DNA from: Paenacidovorax caeni
GTDB lineage: Bacteria; Pseudomonadota; Gammaproteobacteria; Burkholderiales; Burkholderiaceae_C
Reading direction: 5' to 3'
DNA length: 64,000 bases
Assembly (NCBI RefSeq): GCF_001298675.1
Contig: NZ_CYIG01000031.1
Location: 26,069-90,068, forward strand
The notes under the pieces: generated by a model
Told to the model about the DNA's origin: nothing
Seen by the model: only the letters and a program-made list of their open reading frames with translations
The model's database searches: none
Position numbers and translations under genes: made by a program
Shown here: positions 1 to 7,136 of the stretch, one piece after another
How the letters are laid out: every line of letters begins with the position of its first letter
Numbering within the stretch: the first letter of the stretch is position 1

Positions 1-1
1 C

Positions 2-778
2 GCCTGCCGCTGGGAATACAAGACGCACGATGCGGCCGTCGATCCCAACACGGGCGAAGCGCTGGCCACCGGCATGGACAAGGGCTTCAACTTCGAGCAG
101 GCGCGCGAGGAAGCCGACAGCCAGTTCACCAGCACCTGCGGCAGTGGCGCACGCCACCCCAAGGCGGACCAGGTCTACCTGATCGAGGAAGTCGGCCGTC
201 CCGGCGAGCTCATGCCCATCATGGAAGATGAGCACGGCACCTACATCATGAACAGCAAGGATCTGCGCGCCGTGGAGCACGTCGAGCGCCTGGTGAAGAT
301 CGGCGTCGATTCGCTCAAGATCGAGGGCCGCACCAAGAGCCTGTATTACGTGGCCCGTACCGCCCAGGTCTACCGCCGTGCCATCGACGACGCCGTGGCT
401 GGCCGCCCGTTCAACCCGCACCTGATCACCGAGCTGGAAGGCCTGGCCAACCGCGGCTACACCGGCGGCCTGCTGGAGCGCCGCCCCGCCAACGACTACC
501 AGAACTACGAGACGGGCAACAGCGTGCTGCAACGCGCGCATTTCGTCGGCGAGGTGCGCGGCTATGAAAATGGCATGGCCGAGGTGGAAACGAAGAACCG
601 CTTCCAGGTGGGCGACACGCTGGAGATCATCCACCCGCAGGGCAACCGCCAGGTCAAGCTGGAGACCATGTTCAACCTCGACGGCGCGCCCGTGCAGGTG
701 GCCCAGGGCAGCCCGGTGCGCGTGCGCATTCCGCTCGAAGGGCCCGTGGAGGGCGCGCTGATCGCGCGGCTGCTCTGA
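2..778 (+). CDS. yegQ: tRNA 5-hydroxyuridine synthesis protein, U32 peptidase family (3' part)
   Basis: The reading frame is open from the window edge, so the 5' end of the gene is missing; 258 residues remain. The frame begins ACRWEYKTHD, then has FTSTCGSG and a conserved stretch IGVDSLKIEGRTKS around residues 100-115. Peptidase family U32 proteins of the YegQ/TrhP group carry this pattern and, in Escherichia coli, support prephenate-dependent hydroxylation of U34 in tRNA. The last ~100 residues form the beta-rich C-terminal domain usual for the long U32 proteins. An intrinsic terminator follows 24 bases after the stop. The family is clear; assignment to TrhP rather than a paralogue rests on the C-terminal two thirds only. 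Confidence 0.85.
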   Translation, partial: ACRWEYKTHDAAVDPNTGEALATGMDKGFNFEQAREEADSQFTSTCGSGARHPKADQVYLIEEVGRPGELMPIMEDEHGTYIMNSKDLRAVEHVERLVKIGVDSLKIEGRTKSLYYVARTAQVYRRAIDDAVAGRPFNPHLITELEGLANRGYTGGLLERRPANDYQNYETGNSVLQRAHFVGEVRGYENGMAEVETKNRFQVGDTLEIIHPQGNRQVKLETMFNLDGAPVQVAQGSPVRVRIPLEGPVEGALIARLL

Positions 779-801
779 GCCCCCGGCCTCCGCCTCCATC
801 C

Positions 802-825
802 AACCCGCCGCTGGCGGGTTTTTTT
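802..825 (+). terminator. Rho-independent terminator after yegQ
   Basis: Perfect 8-bp stem AACCCGCC / GGCGGGTT with a GCT loop, followed by a run of T. It lies 24 bases after the yegQ stop and faces the end of the minus-strand matB gene, so it probably ends yegQ transcription. Confidence 0.85.
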
Positions 826-910
826 GCGCCTGCGACGGCCACTGCATCCATGGGGCTGGCGGGCGCCGAACCGCCCGCGCAGCCGCCTCAGCGCCTTTGT
901 CGCGCCCTTT

Positions 911-2479
911 TCACGCCTGGAACAGTGCCTTGTACTGGTCGCGCAGCAGGTTTTTTTGCACCTTGCCCATGGTGTTGCGCGGCAGCTCGGCCACCACGTA
1001 GCACTGCTTGGGCACCTTGAAGTGGGCCAACTGGGCCTTGAGCTGGGCAATGATGGCGGCGCCGTCGAGCTGCGCGCCCGGCCTGGCCGTGACCAGGGCC
1101 ACGCCGACCTCGCCGAAGTCCGGGTGCGGCACGCCGACCACGGCGCTTTCATCAACGCCGGGCAGCTCGTTGATGAAGCCCTCCACCTCGGCCGGATAGA
1201 CGTTGTAGCCGCCGCTGATGATCAGGTCCTTGCTGCGCCCGACGATGCTGACGTAGCCGCGCGCGTCCTGCTGGCCCACGTCGCCGGTCTTGAACCATGG
1301 GTGCCCCTGCGCATCGACCGTGAACTCCTCGGCGGTTTTCTCGGGCATGCGCCAGTAGCCATGGAATACGTTAGGGCCGCGCACCTGGATGTTGCCAATG
1401 GCGCCCACCGCCACCGGCTGGCCCTGGTCGTCCACGATGCGCAGGCCCACGCCCGGCAAGGGAAAGCCCACGGTGCTGCCACGCCGCTCGTCCTGCCCAC
1501 CGTAGCGCGCATCGGCCGTGTACGGGTTGGAGGTCAGCATGATGGTCTCGCTCATGCCGTAGCGCTCCAGAATGGTGTGGCCGGTGCGCTCCTGCCAGCT
1601 GCGAAAGGTTTCGATGAGCAGCGGCGCCGAGCCCGAGATGAACAAGCGCATGGCGCGCGCCGCCTCGCGCGTGAGCGTAGCTTCGCCGAGCATGCGCACG
1701 TACAGGGTGGGCACGCCCATGAACACGGTGGCACGCGGCATGGCGGCGATCACGGCACGGGCATCGAACTTGCCGTACCAGAGCATCTTGCTGCCGCCGA
1801 GCAGCGCCGCATGGATGGCGACAAACAGCCCGTGCACATGGAAGATAGGCAGTGCGTGGATGAGCACATCGTCCGCGCGCCAGCCCCAGTACTCCTTGAG
1901 CACCCGCGCGTTGCTCAGCAAATTGCCGTGCGTGAGCATGGCGCCCTTGCTGCGGCCCGTGGTGCCGCTGGTGTACAGGATGGCGGCCAGGTCATCCGCC
2001 TGGCGCGGCAAGGGCTGGTGTTCGTCGCCATGGTGCGCAGCGCGCTCCAGCAGGCTGCCCGTGCGGTCATCGCCGAGCGTGAAAACGTGCTGCGACCCAG
2101 CAGTAAAGGCGATCTTCGACACCCAGCCAAAGTTGCCCGGGGTGCACACCACCACGGCAGGTTCGGCATTGCCGATGAAGTATTCGATCTCGGCGCTCTG
2201 GTAGGCGGTGTTGAGCGGCAAAAAGACGTAGCCCGCGCGCAGCGTGGCCAGGTACAACAGCATGGCCTCGACCGACTTTTCCACCTGCACGGCGATGCGG
2301 CTGCCCTCGGGCAACTGCAGCGCCGCCAGCAGGTTGGCAATGCGCGCGCTGGCCTGGTCCAGGTCGCGCCAGGTGTAGTACAGCGGCGCGCCGTCGGGGC
2401 CGGCGGCTTCGATGGCCGTTTGGCCCAGGTCCGCTGGGAATGCGGCGCGCAAGGCGCTGAACAGGTTGCAAGACTCCAT
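911..2479 (-). CDS. matB: Malonyl-CoA synthetase (malonate--CoA ligase), MatB type
   Basis: An ATP-dependent acyl-CoA synthetase of 522 residues in the ANL superfamily. It has the P-loop-like ILYTSGTTGRSKGAMLTHG, the ERYGMSE core motif, the hinge region WFKTGDVG and GRSKDLIISGGYNVYP, and the C-terminal PRNTMGKVQK carrying the catalytic lysine. Length and N-terminal layout fit MatB, which makes malonyl-CoA from malonate, CoA and ATP. The start at 2479 is chosen because GGAG lies 8 bases upstream; an ATG 6 bases earlier is too close to that site. The gene is last in a minus-strand set with a crotonase-fold gene and malonyl-CoA decarboxylase, which supports malonate as substrate (malonate to malonyl-CoA to acetyl-CoA). 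Confidence 0.85.
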   Translation of the reverse strand: MESCNLFSALRAAFPADLGQTAIEAAGPDGAPLYYTWRDLDQASARIANLLAALQLPEGSRIAVQVEKSVEAMLLYLATLRAGYVFLPLNTAYQSAEIEYFIGNAEPAVVVCTPGNFGWVSKIAFTAGSQHVFTLGDDRTGSLLERAAHHGDEHQPLPRQADDLAAILYTSGTTGRSKGAMLTHGNLLSNARVLKEYWGWRADDVLIHALPIFHVHGLFVAIHAALLGGSKMLWYGKFDARAVIAAMPRATVFMGVPTLYVRMLGEATLTREAARAMRLFISGSAPLLIETFRSWQERTGHTILERYGMSETIMLTSNPYTADARYGGQDERRGSTVGFPLPGVGLRIVDDQGQPVAVGAIGNIQVRGPNVFHGYWRMPEKTAEEFTVDAQGHPWFKTGDVGQQDARGYVSIVGRSKDLIISGGYNVYPAEVEGFINELPGVDESAVVGVPHPDFGEVGVALVTARPGAQLDGAAIIAQLKAQLAHFKVPKQCYVVAELPRNTMGKVQKNLLRDQYKALFQA

Positions 2480-2497
2480 GCGCATCACTCCAAAAAG

Positions 2498-3310
2498 TCA
2501 GAAAACCGGGGCTCGCTTGGCCAGGAAGGCGCTGATGCCCTCGCGGTGCTCCGCGCTGTCGGCATAGGCGTAGGGGTCGGCGGCGCCATTCACTATGCTT
2601 TCGATAGCTGTTTGCGCTTGCCCTGCTTGGGCTGGAGGCGTTTTCAATGCCCGAAGCGTTTGCTTGTTCAGGCGCGCTGCGCCGGGCGCCAGGGCGGCAA
2701 TGCGCCGCGCACTGGCCAGCACCTCGGCCTGCAGTGCCTCGGGCGCCACCACGCGGCTGAGGAAGCCCTGCGCCAGCAGGTCGGCGGCACTGAACGTGGC
2801 GGCCTCCAGCAGCATCTGCCGCGCAATGGTTTCACCCACGGCACCAGCGACGAGCTCGGCCTCGCGCGGCGCCATGGGAAAGCCCAGCTTGGCGATGGGT
2901 GCGCCAAAGCGTGCATTGGCAGCGGCAATGCGGATGTCGCAACAGCTCGCGATCTCCACCCCTGCGCCCATGCAGGCGCCGGCAATGCGCGCGACGATGG
3001 GCACGTCACACGCCAGCATGGCGGAGAGGCCGCCCCACACGTCGTTCTCGTGAAAGTCGCGCAGCAACGCGGCATCGAAGCGGAACGCCGGGTACTCGGA
3101 TATATCGCCCCCGGCGCAGAAGGCCTCGCCCTCGCCTTCGATGAGCACGCAGCGCGCACTGGCGTTGTGCTGGATGCCCTCAAACACCGTGCGCAACTGG
3201 CGCCACATGGGGCGCGACATGGCATTGAGCCGTCCGTCGTTACGCAACACCACGCGCACCACACCGGGCTGCGCGCCCCCTTCTTCCACCGCGATCACTT
3301 CACCTGCCAT
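2498..3310 (-). CDS. Enoyl-CoA hydratase/isomerase (crotonase) family protein
   Basis: Crotonase-fold protein of 270 residues with the oxyanion-hole segments AFCAGGDIS (about residue 63) and GACMGAGVEIASCCD (about 111). The glutamate equivalent to Glu144 of rat crotonase is present (E119). The second catalytic glutamate, expected 20 residues later in FGxPE, is isoleucine (FGAPI, I139), so ordinary hydratase chemistry is doubtful. A GAAGG site precedes the ATG at good spacing. It lies 18 bases from matB and 36 from malonyl-CoA decarboxylase and is surely co-transcribed with them, so a malonyl- or methylmalonyl-type acyl-CoA substrate is plausible but inferred. Near the C-terminus about 20 residues (around positions 220-240) derive from an interspersed palindrome. 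Confidence 0.75.
   Translation of the reverse strand: MAGEVIAVEEGGAQPGVVRVVLRNDGRLNAMSRPMWRQLRTVFEGIQHNASARCVLIEGEGEAFCAGGDISEYPAFRFDAALLRDFHENDVWGGLSAMLACDVPIVARIAGACMGAGVEIASCCDIRIAAANARFGAPIAKLGFPMAPREAELVAGAVGETIARQMLLEAATFSAADLLAQGFLSRVVAPEALQAEVLASARRIAALAPGAARLNKQTLRALKTPPAQAGQAQTAIESIVNGAADPYAYADSAEHREGISAFLAKRAPVF
2600..2647. repeat. Interspersed palindrome copy inside the crotonase-family gene
   Basis: On the plus strand it reads GATAGCTGTTTGCGCTTGCC, then a short loop, then GGGCTGGAGGCGTTTTCAA. It matches the family core with a degenerate left arm. It lies wholly in the coding frame and is translated without a stop (residues such as PPAQAGQAQ on the minus strand). Confidence 0.65.
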
Positions 3311-3346
3311 GGGTAGCCTTCATTTTTTACGTGCCTGGCGTGCTGC

Positions 3347-4789
3347 TCAGTCCAGCAGCAGCGCGCTGATTTCTTTCGACACCGGAACTTGCCCCTGCGC
3401 CAGTTGGGTGCGGTGCTTGTCCAGCCGCTTGAGGTCGTAGAGGTAGTTGACCATGAGGCCAAACGACTGCTTCAGCCCCTTGGAGGACGGATCGCCCGCC
3501 CAGTTGAGCCGCTCCACGCGCGCGCCGTTGCCCAGGTGGAAGCGCGCCACCGGGTCGATCGGCTTGCCCTCGTGCAGCGCCCGGCCCAGGTAATGCGCGG
3601 CGCAGTGCAGCAGCACCTGGCGCACGGGCGACTTGGCGTCGAGCGCCTGGGCCTTGTCGGCCGTCTCCACCGCGCTGACGAGCTGCGCCGCCTGCGGCGC
3701 GTCGGCCTGCAGCGCGCGGCCCAGCTCGGTGCGCAGCTTGTCTGGCAGCTGCTGCAGCAGCGTGCCGGCGTTCTTGCCCAGCCAGGCGCGAAAGCCCGGA
3801 ATGGGCGACAAGGTGGCGAAGGTGCGCAGGCGCGGAAACTCGGTCTGCAAGGTTTCCACCACATGCTTGATGAGCGAGTTGCCGAAGCTCACGCCGCGCA
3901 GCCCGGTTTGCGCGTTGCTGATGGAATAGAAGATGGCCGTGGTGGCCTTGGCCAGGTCGGCAGGGGCGGCCTGCTCGTCCAGCAACGGGGTGATGCTGCC
4001 GCACAGCTGCTCGACCAGCGCCACCTCGACGAAGATCAGCGGCTCGTCGGGCAGGCGCGGGTGGAAGAAGCCGTAGCAGCGCCGGTCGCTGTCCAGGCGG
4101 TTCTTCAGGTCGGCCCAGGAACGGATGTCGTGCACCGCCTCGTACTTGATGAGCTTTTCCAGCAGCGAGGCCGGCGAGTCCCACGACAGGCGCCGCAGCT
4201 CCAGGAAGGCCACGTCAAACCAGGTGGAAAACAGCTGCTCCAGCTCGGCGTCGAGCGCCAGCAAGCGTTTGTCGCTGCGCAGCAGCGGCAGCAACTCGGC
4301 GCGCAAATCCACCAGAAAGCGCATGCCCCCCGCCGGCACGGCAAAGCGCTGCAGCAGCCGCGTGCGCGGCGACACCAGGGCACGGCGCAGGCCGATTTCG
4401 GCCTGGCCCTCATCGGCCGTGCCCGCCGCCGCCTCGTAGTGCTGGCGCGCGTGTTTCACGCGCTCGACGTCGGGCGTGAACTGCTCACACATCAGCAGCC
4501 ACAGGTCGTGCCGCTGCGCCGGGGTGGCCTGGGCGTACCAGTCGATCAGCGTCTGCGCACTGCGCCCGCCCTCCAGTTCGCTCACCTGGGGGGCGGCCAC
4601 GGCCTGCAGGTCGGTCAGCAGACGGCGCAGCTGGCGCGGGGGCAGCGCCTCGTCGGCACGGCGCAGCGTGGCGGCCAGGCGTTCATGGGTGCTGCGTGGC
4701 GGGGGCGCAGGCGCAGCAGCGCCCTGGTCCTTCGCAGCAGAGCGCAGGCGCGACACATTGCGCGCGATCCAGGCAGAGGGGTTCTTCAT
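3347..4789 (-). CDS. Malonyl-CoA decarboxylase
   Basis: Decarboxylates malonyl-CoA to acetyl-CoA. At 480 residues it has the full family layout: a helical N-terminal domain (LIDWYAQATPAQRHDLWLLM), then the catalytic domain with CYGFFHPRLPDEPLIFVEVA, LRGVSFGNSLIKHVV, ATLSPIPGFRAWL and near the end a conserved H in ARFHLGNGARVERLNW. The catalytic Ser/His of the family lie in the SPIPGF and HLGNGA segments. An ATG 108 bases upstream lies before or in an interspersed palindrome and is unlikely; ATG 4789 (MKNPSAW) gives the usual start. It is first of the set mcd - crotonase - matB; lgt lies just upstream on the same strand with a palindrome between. Confidence 0.9.
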   Translation of the reverse strand: MKNPSAWIARNVSRLRSAAKDQGAAAPAPPPRSTHERLAATLRRADEALPPRQLRRLLTDLQAVAAPQVSELEGGRSAQTLIDWYAQATPAQRHDLWLLMCEQFTPDVERVKHARQHYEAAAGTADEGQAEIGLRRALVSPRTRLLQRFAVPAGGMRFLVDLRAELLPLLRSDKRLLALDAELEQLFSTWFDVAFLELRRLSWDSPASLLEKLIKYEAVHDIRSWADLKNRLDSDRRCYGFFHPRLPDEPLIFVEVALVEQLCGSITPLLDEQAAPADLAKATTAIFYSISNAQTGLRGVSFGNSLIKHVVETLQTEFPRLRTFATLSPIPGFRAWLGKNAGTLLQQLPDKLRTELGRALQADAPQAAQLVSAVETADKAQALDAKSPVRQVLLHCAAHYLGRALHEGKPIDPVARFHLGNGARVERLNWAGDPSSKGLKQSFGLMVNYLYDLKRLDKHRTQLAQGQVPVSKEISALLLD

Positions 4790-4798
4790 AGGTGCTTC

Positions 4799-4855
4799 AA
4801 TAGTTATAGCTACCTGCGCTTTCCGCAGGCGGGCTAGAGGCATTTTTCTATCAAA
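4799..4855. repeat. Interspersed palindrome between lgt and malonyl-CoA decarboxylase
   Basis: Arms TATAGCTACCTGCGCTT and GCGGGCTAGAGGC, followed by TTTTTCTATCAAATCC. Its outer TTTGATAG (read on the minus strand) supplies the TGA stop codon of lgt, so the element is fused to the end of that gene. The T-run after the stem may make it a weak terminator on the plus strand. Confidence 0.7.
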
Positions 4856-5666
4856 TCCTGGCCGGCTGGCGCTGGGCCCACAGCCACAGCACCGCACCGC
4901 TGGCGATCATGGGCAGGCACAGCCACTGGCCCATGCTCATGCCCAGCGACAACAGGCCCAGAAAGCTGTCGGGCTCGCGGAAATACTCCGCCGTGAAGCG
5001 CAACGCGCCATAGCCCACCAGGAACGCCGCTGCCACCTGACCCGGCCGGCGCTCGCGCCGCGCATACAGCCACAGCAGCACGAACAGCAGCAGCCCTTCG
5101 AGCAGGAACTGGTACACCTGCGAGGGGTGGCGCGGCAGCATCGAGCCACTTTGCGGAAACACCATGCCCCAAGGCAGGTCCGGCGGCGCAAAGCGCCCCC
5201 ACAGCTCGCCGTTGATGAAGTTGCCCACGCGCCCCGCCGCCAGCCCGGTGGGGACGCAGGGCGCAACGAAATCCGCCACCTGGAGCAACGGCCGCTGGCG
5301 CGAACGCGCAAACCACAGCAGCGCTACCGCAACGCCCAGCAGCCCGCCGTGAAAGCTCATGCCGCCCTGCCACACAGCAAACACCTCCAGCGGGTGGCCG
5401 AGGTAGTAGCCTGGCTTGTAGAACAGGCAGTAGCCCAGCCGCCCCCCGACGATGACGCCCAGCACGCCGAGGAACAGGATGTCCTCCACATCGCGGCGCG
5501 ACCATGCCTGCGCCCCGCGCAGCGCGGAAAACGGTGCGTGCCGCAAACGCAGCACCCCAAGGAGCATGAACAGGCCGAAGGCCACCAGGTAGGTGATGCC
5601 GTACCAGTGCACGGCCAGCGGGCCTATCTGGAGGGCAACGGGGTCGATCTGCGGGTACATCAGCAT
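4851..5666 (-). CDS. lgt: Prolipoprotein diacylglyceryl transferase
   Basis: Inner-membrane enzyme that moves diacylglycerol from phosphatidylglycerol onto the lipobox cysteine of pre-prolipoproteins. The 271-residue product has about seven membrane segments, a conserved HWYG near the N-terminus, [12 protein letters not shown] (about residues 100-111) with the essential His, and the Lgt signature [14 protein letters not shown] (about 145-158). ATG 5666 (MLMYPQIDP) is preferred; ATG 5660 two codons later is also possible, and the longer upstream frame is not conserved-looking. The stop codon is contributed by the adjacent palindrome. Confidence 0.93.
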   Translation of the reverse strand: MLMYPQIDPVALQIGPLAVHWYGITYLVAFGLFMLLGVLRLRHAPFSALRGAQAWSRRDVEDILFLGVLGVIVGGRLGYCLFYKPGYYLGHPLEVFAVWQGGMSFHGGLLGVAVALLWFARSRQRPLLQVADFVAPCVPTGLAAGRVGNFINGELWGRFAPPDLPWGMVFPQSGSMLPRHPSQVYQFLLEGLLLFVLLWLYARRERRPGQVAAAFLVGYGALRFTAEYFREPDSFLGLLSLGMSMGQWLCLPMIASGAVLWLWAQRQPARI

Positions 5667-5836
5667 GGCAGGGATTGTGCCGCAGGGCGCCCAGGGCGCG
5701 GCCCGCACAGATGCGAATGCACCTGCATCCCGCCCGCATCCCGAATGCGCGCACACGGGTATAGGCCACGCGGCTTTGCTCAGCAGCGCCATGCGCGAGA
5801 TACTCCAGGCTCTGCCAACCCACAGAGAACAACACC

Positions 5837-6316
5837 ATGCAAGGCCATCCCGCCGTCATCGACTGCCTGAACAACCTGCTGCGCGGCGAACTGGCTGCGC
5901 GCGACCAGTATTTCATCCACTCGCGCCAGTACGAAGACCAGGGCCTGACGCGCCTGTACGAGCGCATGGGCCATGAGATGGAGGAAGAGACCCAGCATGC
6001 CGACGCCATCCTGCGCCGCATTCTGATGCTGGGTGGCAAGCCCGACATGCGCCCCCTGCCCTTCACCCCGGGCGAAACGGTGCTGGAGATGCTGCGGCAG
6101 GACCTGCAGACGGAGTACAGCGTGCGCCAGCACCTGCAGGACGCCATCGCACTGTGCGAGCGCCATGGCGACTACGTGAGCCGCGACCTGCTGCTGGCCC
6201 AGCTGCGCGACACCGAGGAGGACCACGCCTACTGGCTGGAAAAGCAGCTCGGCCTGATCGAGAAGGTGGGCCTGCAAAACTACCTGCAGACGCAGGCGGG
6301 CGGCACGCCCGGCTGA
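5837..6316 (+). CDS. Bacterioferritin-like ferritin (FtnA/Bfr family, no haem-ligand Met)
   Basis: Cytosolic 24-mer iron store of 159 residues, a four-helix bundle. Ferroxidase residues match bacterioferritin: E18, E51 and H54 in EEETQHAD, E94 region and the EEDH motif near residue 128-131. Position 52, the haem-binding methionine of E. coli Bfr, is threonine. The sequence ([24 protein letters not shown]) resembles the Pseudomonas protein first called BfrA and later reclassified as the haem-free ferritin FtnA. It is therefore probably a haem-free ferritin despite the usual 'bacterioferritin' label. No Bfd-like gene is next to it. It is monocistronic, with a palindrome and a terminator after it. 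Confidence 0.85.
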   Translation: MQGHPAVIDCLNNLLRGELAARDQYFIHSRQYEDQGLTRLYERMGHEMEEETQHADAILRRILMLGGKPDMRPLPFTPGETVLEMLRQDLQTEYSVRQHLQDAIALCERHGDYVSRDLLLAQLRDTEEDHAYWLEKQLGLIEKVGLQNYLQTQAGGTPG

Positions 6317-6320
6317 GCAT

Positions 6321-6370
6321 AAAAAGCGGCTCCAGCGCTTATACAGAAAGCGCTGGCAGCTCATCTTTCA
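6321..6370. repeat. Interspersed palindrome downstream of the ferritin gene
   Basis: GCTCCAGCGCTT - ATACAGA - AAGCGCTGGCAGC with flanking AAAAAG and TCATCTTTC. The stem of about 12 bp starts only 4 bases after the ferritin stop. Confidence 0.8.
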
Positions 6371-6375
6371 GGAGT

Positions 6376-6404
6376 AAACCGCGCCATGGCAGCGCGGTTT
6401 TTTG
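6376..6404. terminator. Rho-independent terminator after the ferritin gene
   Basis: Stem AAACCGCGC / GCGCGGTTT with loop CATGGCA and T6. It lies between the convergent ferritin and flavodoxin-like genes and could serve both. Confidence 0.8.
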
Positions 6405-6406
6405 TT

Positions 6407-6904
6407 TCAGAAAATGCCCATCTCCAGCCCCGTCGCCAGTGCCTCGCCCAGCGCGCGGCAGTCCGCCAGCGCCTCGGGCGCCAGGGTCTTGGGCGCGAGG
6501 ATGGCATCGGGCGTTTGCGCACCGGTACACACGATCAGGGGCTCGGCCACCGCCTTGAGGCGCCAGCCGGTGGCGATGCGCTCCATCTGGCGCACGGCAT
6601 TGCGGCCGTCGCTGCCGGCGCACACCAGCAACGCGAAGGCGCGGCCGTTGATGCGGTCGAGCGCGCCGTAGTAGCTGCGGTCAAAAAAATCTTTCATCAC
6701 ACCGCTGACGGCGGCCAGATTCTCGGGGCAGGCGAACACGTAGGCGTCAGCGGCCAACAGGTCGGCCGGCCCGGCATCGGCGGCGGGCAACAGCCGCACC
6801 GCCACCACGGCACCACAGCCCAGCGCACCGGCCTGCAGCGCCTCGGCCATCTGGCGCGTGCCGCCGGTGCGCGAGTGGTAGACGATCAGCAGTGTCTTGG
6901 CCAT
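6407..6904 (-). CDS. Flavodoxin-fold NAD(P)H-dependent FMN protein
   Basis: A 165-residue flavodoxin-fold protein. The FMN phosphate loop is visible near the N-terminus (VYHSRTGGTRQMAEAL, about residues 7-22), followed by FACPENLAAVSGVMKDFFDR (about 68-87), where flavodoxins and NAD(P)H:quinone oxidoreductases bind the isoalloxazine. Start MAKTLLIV at 6904 is preferred over the ATG four codons upstream because a GGGGG ribosome site lies at proper distance. The substrate cannot be told. It follows ilvD on the same strand but is separated by a very large palindrome. Confidence 0.7.
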   Translation of the reverse strand: MAKTLLIVYHSRTGGTRQMAEALQAGALGCGAVVAVRLLPAADAGPADLLAADAYVFACPENLAAVSGVMKDFFDRSYYGALDRINGRAFALLVCAGSDGRNAVRQMERIATGWRLKAVAEPLIVCTGAQTPDAILAPKTLAPEALADCRALGEALATGLEMGIF

Positions 6905-6917
6905 GCCAGCCCCCATG

Positions 6918-6953
6918 AAAAAAGCCGCCCCGGCCCTGTGCGCGGTAGCGGCT
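6918..6953 (-). terminator. Possible terminator upstream of the flavodoxin-like gene
   Basis: On the minus strand AGCCGC pairs with GCGGCT and is followed by T6. The loop is long (19 bases, partly self-pairing), so strength is uncertain. It would end ilvD transcription. Confidence 0.4.
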
Positions 6954-6975
6954 CGCGGTGAATGCGTGGAGGATC

Positions 6976-7136
6976 AGAACGTGTGAATGAATCCGGCGTG
7001 GCCGAGCAGCGCGCCACAACGCGGCCCATCAAGGCGCAAAGCGCAGCCATAGCTTGTGCTATGGCGAGCATTTGCAACGCCGAGGGGGCGTGTTTTGGCG
7101 TGATGAGCGGGCATGGCGGATTCGTTCACACGTTCT
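6976..7136. repeat. Large (~160 bp) imperfect inverted repeat 3' of ilvD
   Basis: The outer arms read AGAACGTGTGAATGAATCCG (from 6976) and, as reverse complement from 7136, AGAACGTGTGAACGAATCCG, with one mismatch in 20. Pairing continues inward with interruptions for about 80 bases per arm and closes on a perfect CCATAGC-TTGT-GCTATGG hairpin (7047-7064). One end touches the ilvD stop codon. A structure this long is unlike a simple terminator. It may be a non-autonomous mobile element (MITE-like) or a structured 3' RNA. Confidence 0.75.

Noticed and set aside
824..3316. Very long plus-strand open frame (830 codons) opposite matB and the crotonase gene
   Set aside because: It is the antisense shadow of high-GC coding DNA: His/Arg/Ala/Gly-rich, no domain, while the minus strand carries clear enzyme motifs.
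3389..4837. Plus-strand open frame opposite malonyl-CoA decarboxylase
   Set aside because: Antisense shadow with Gln/Arg/His-rich composition and no motif. The same applies to frames at 6962-9013, 9636-11984, 53590-54285 and 60529-61839.
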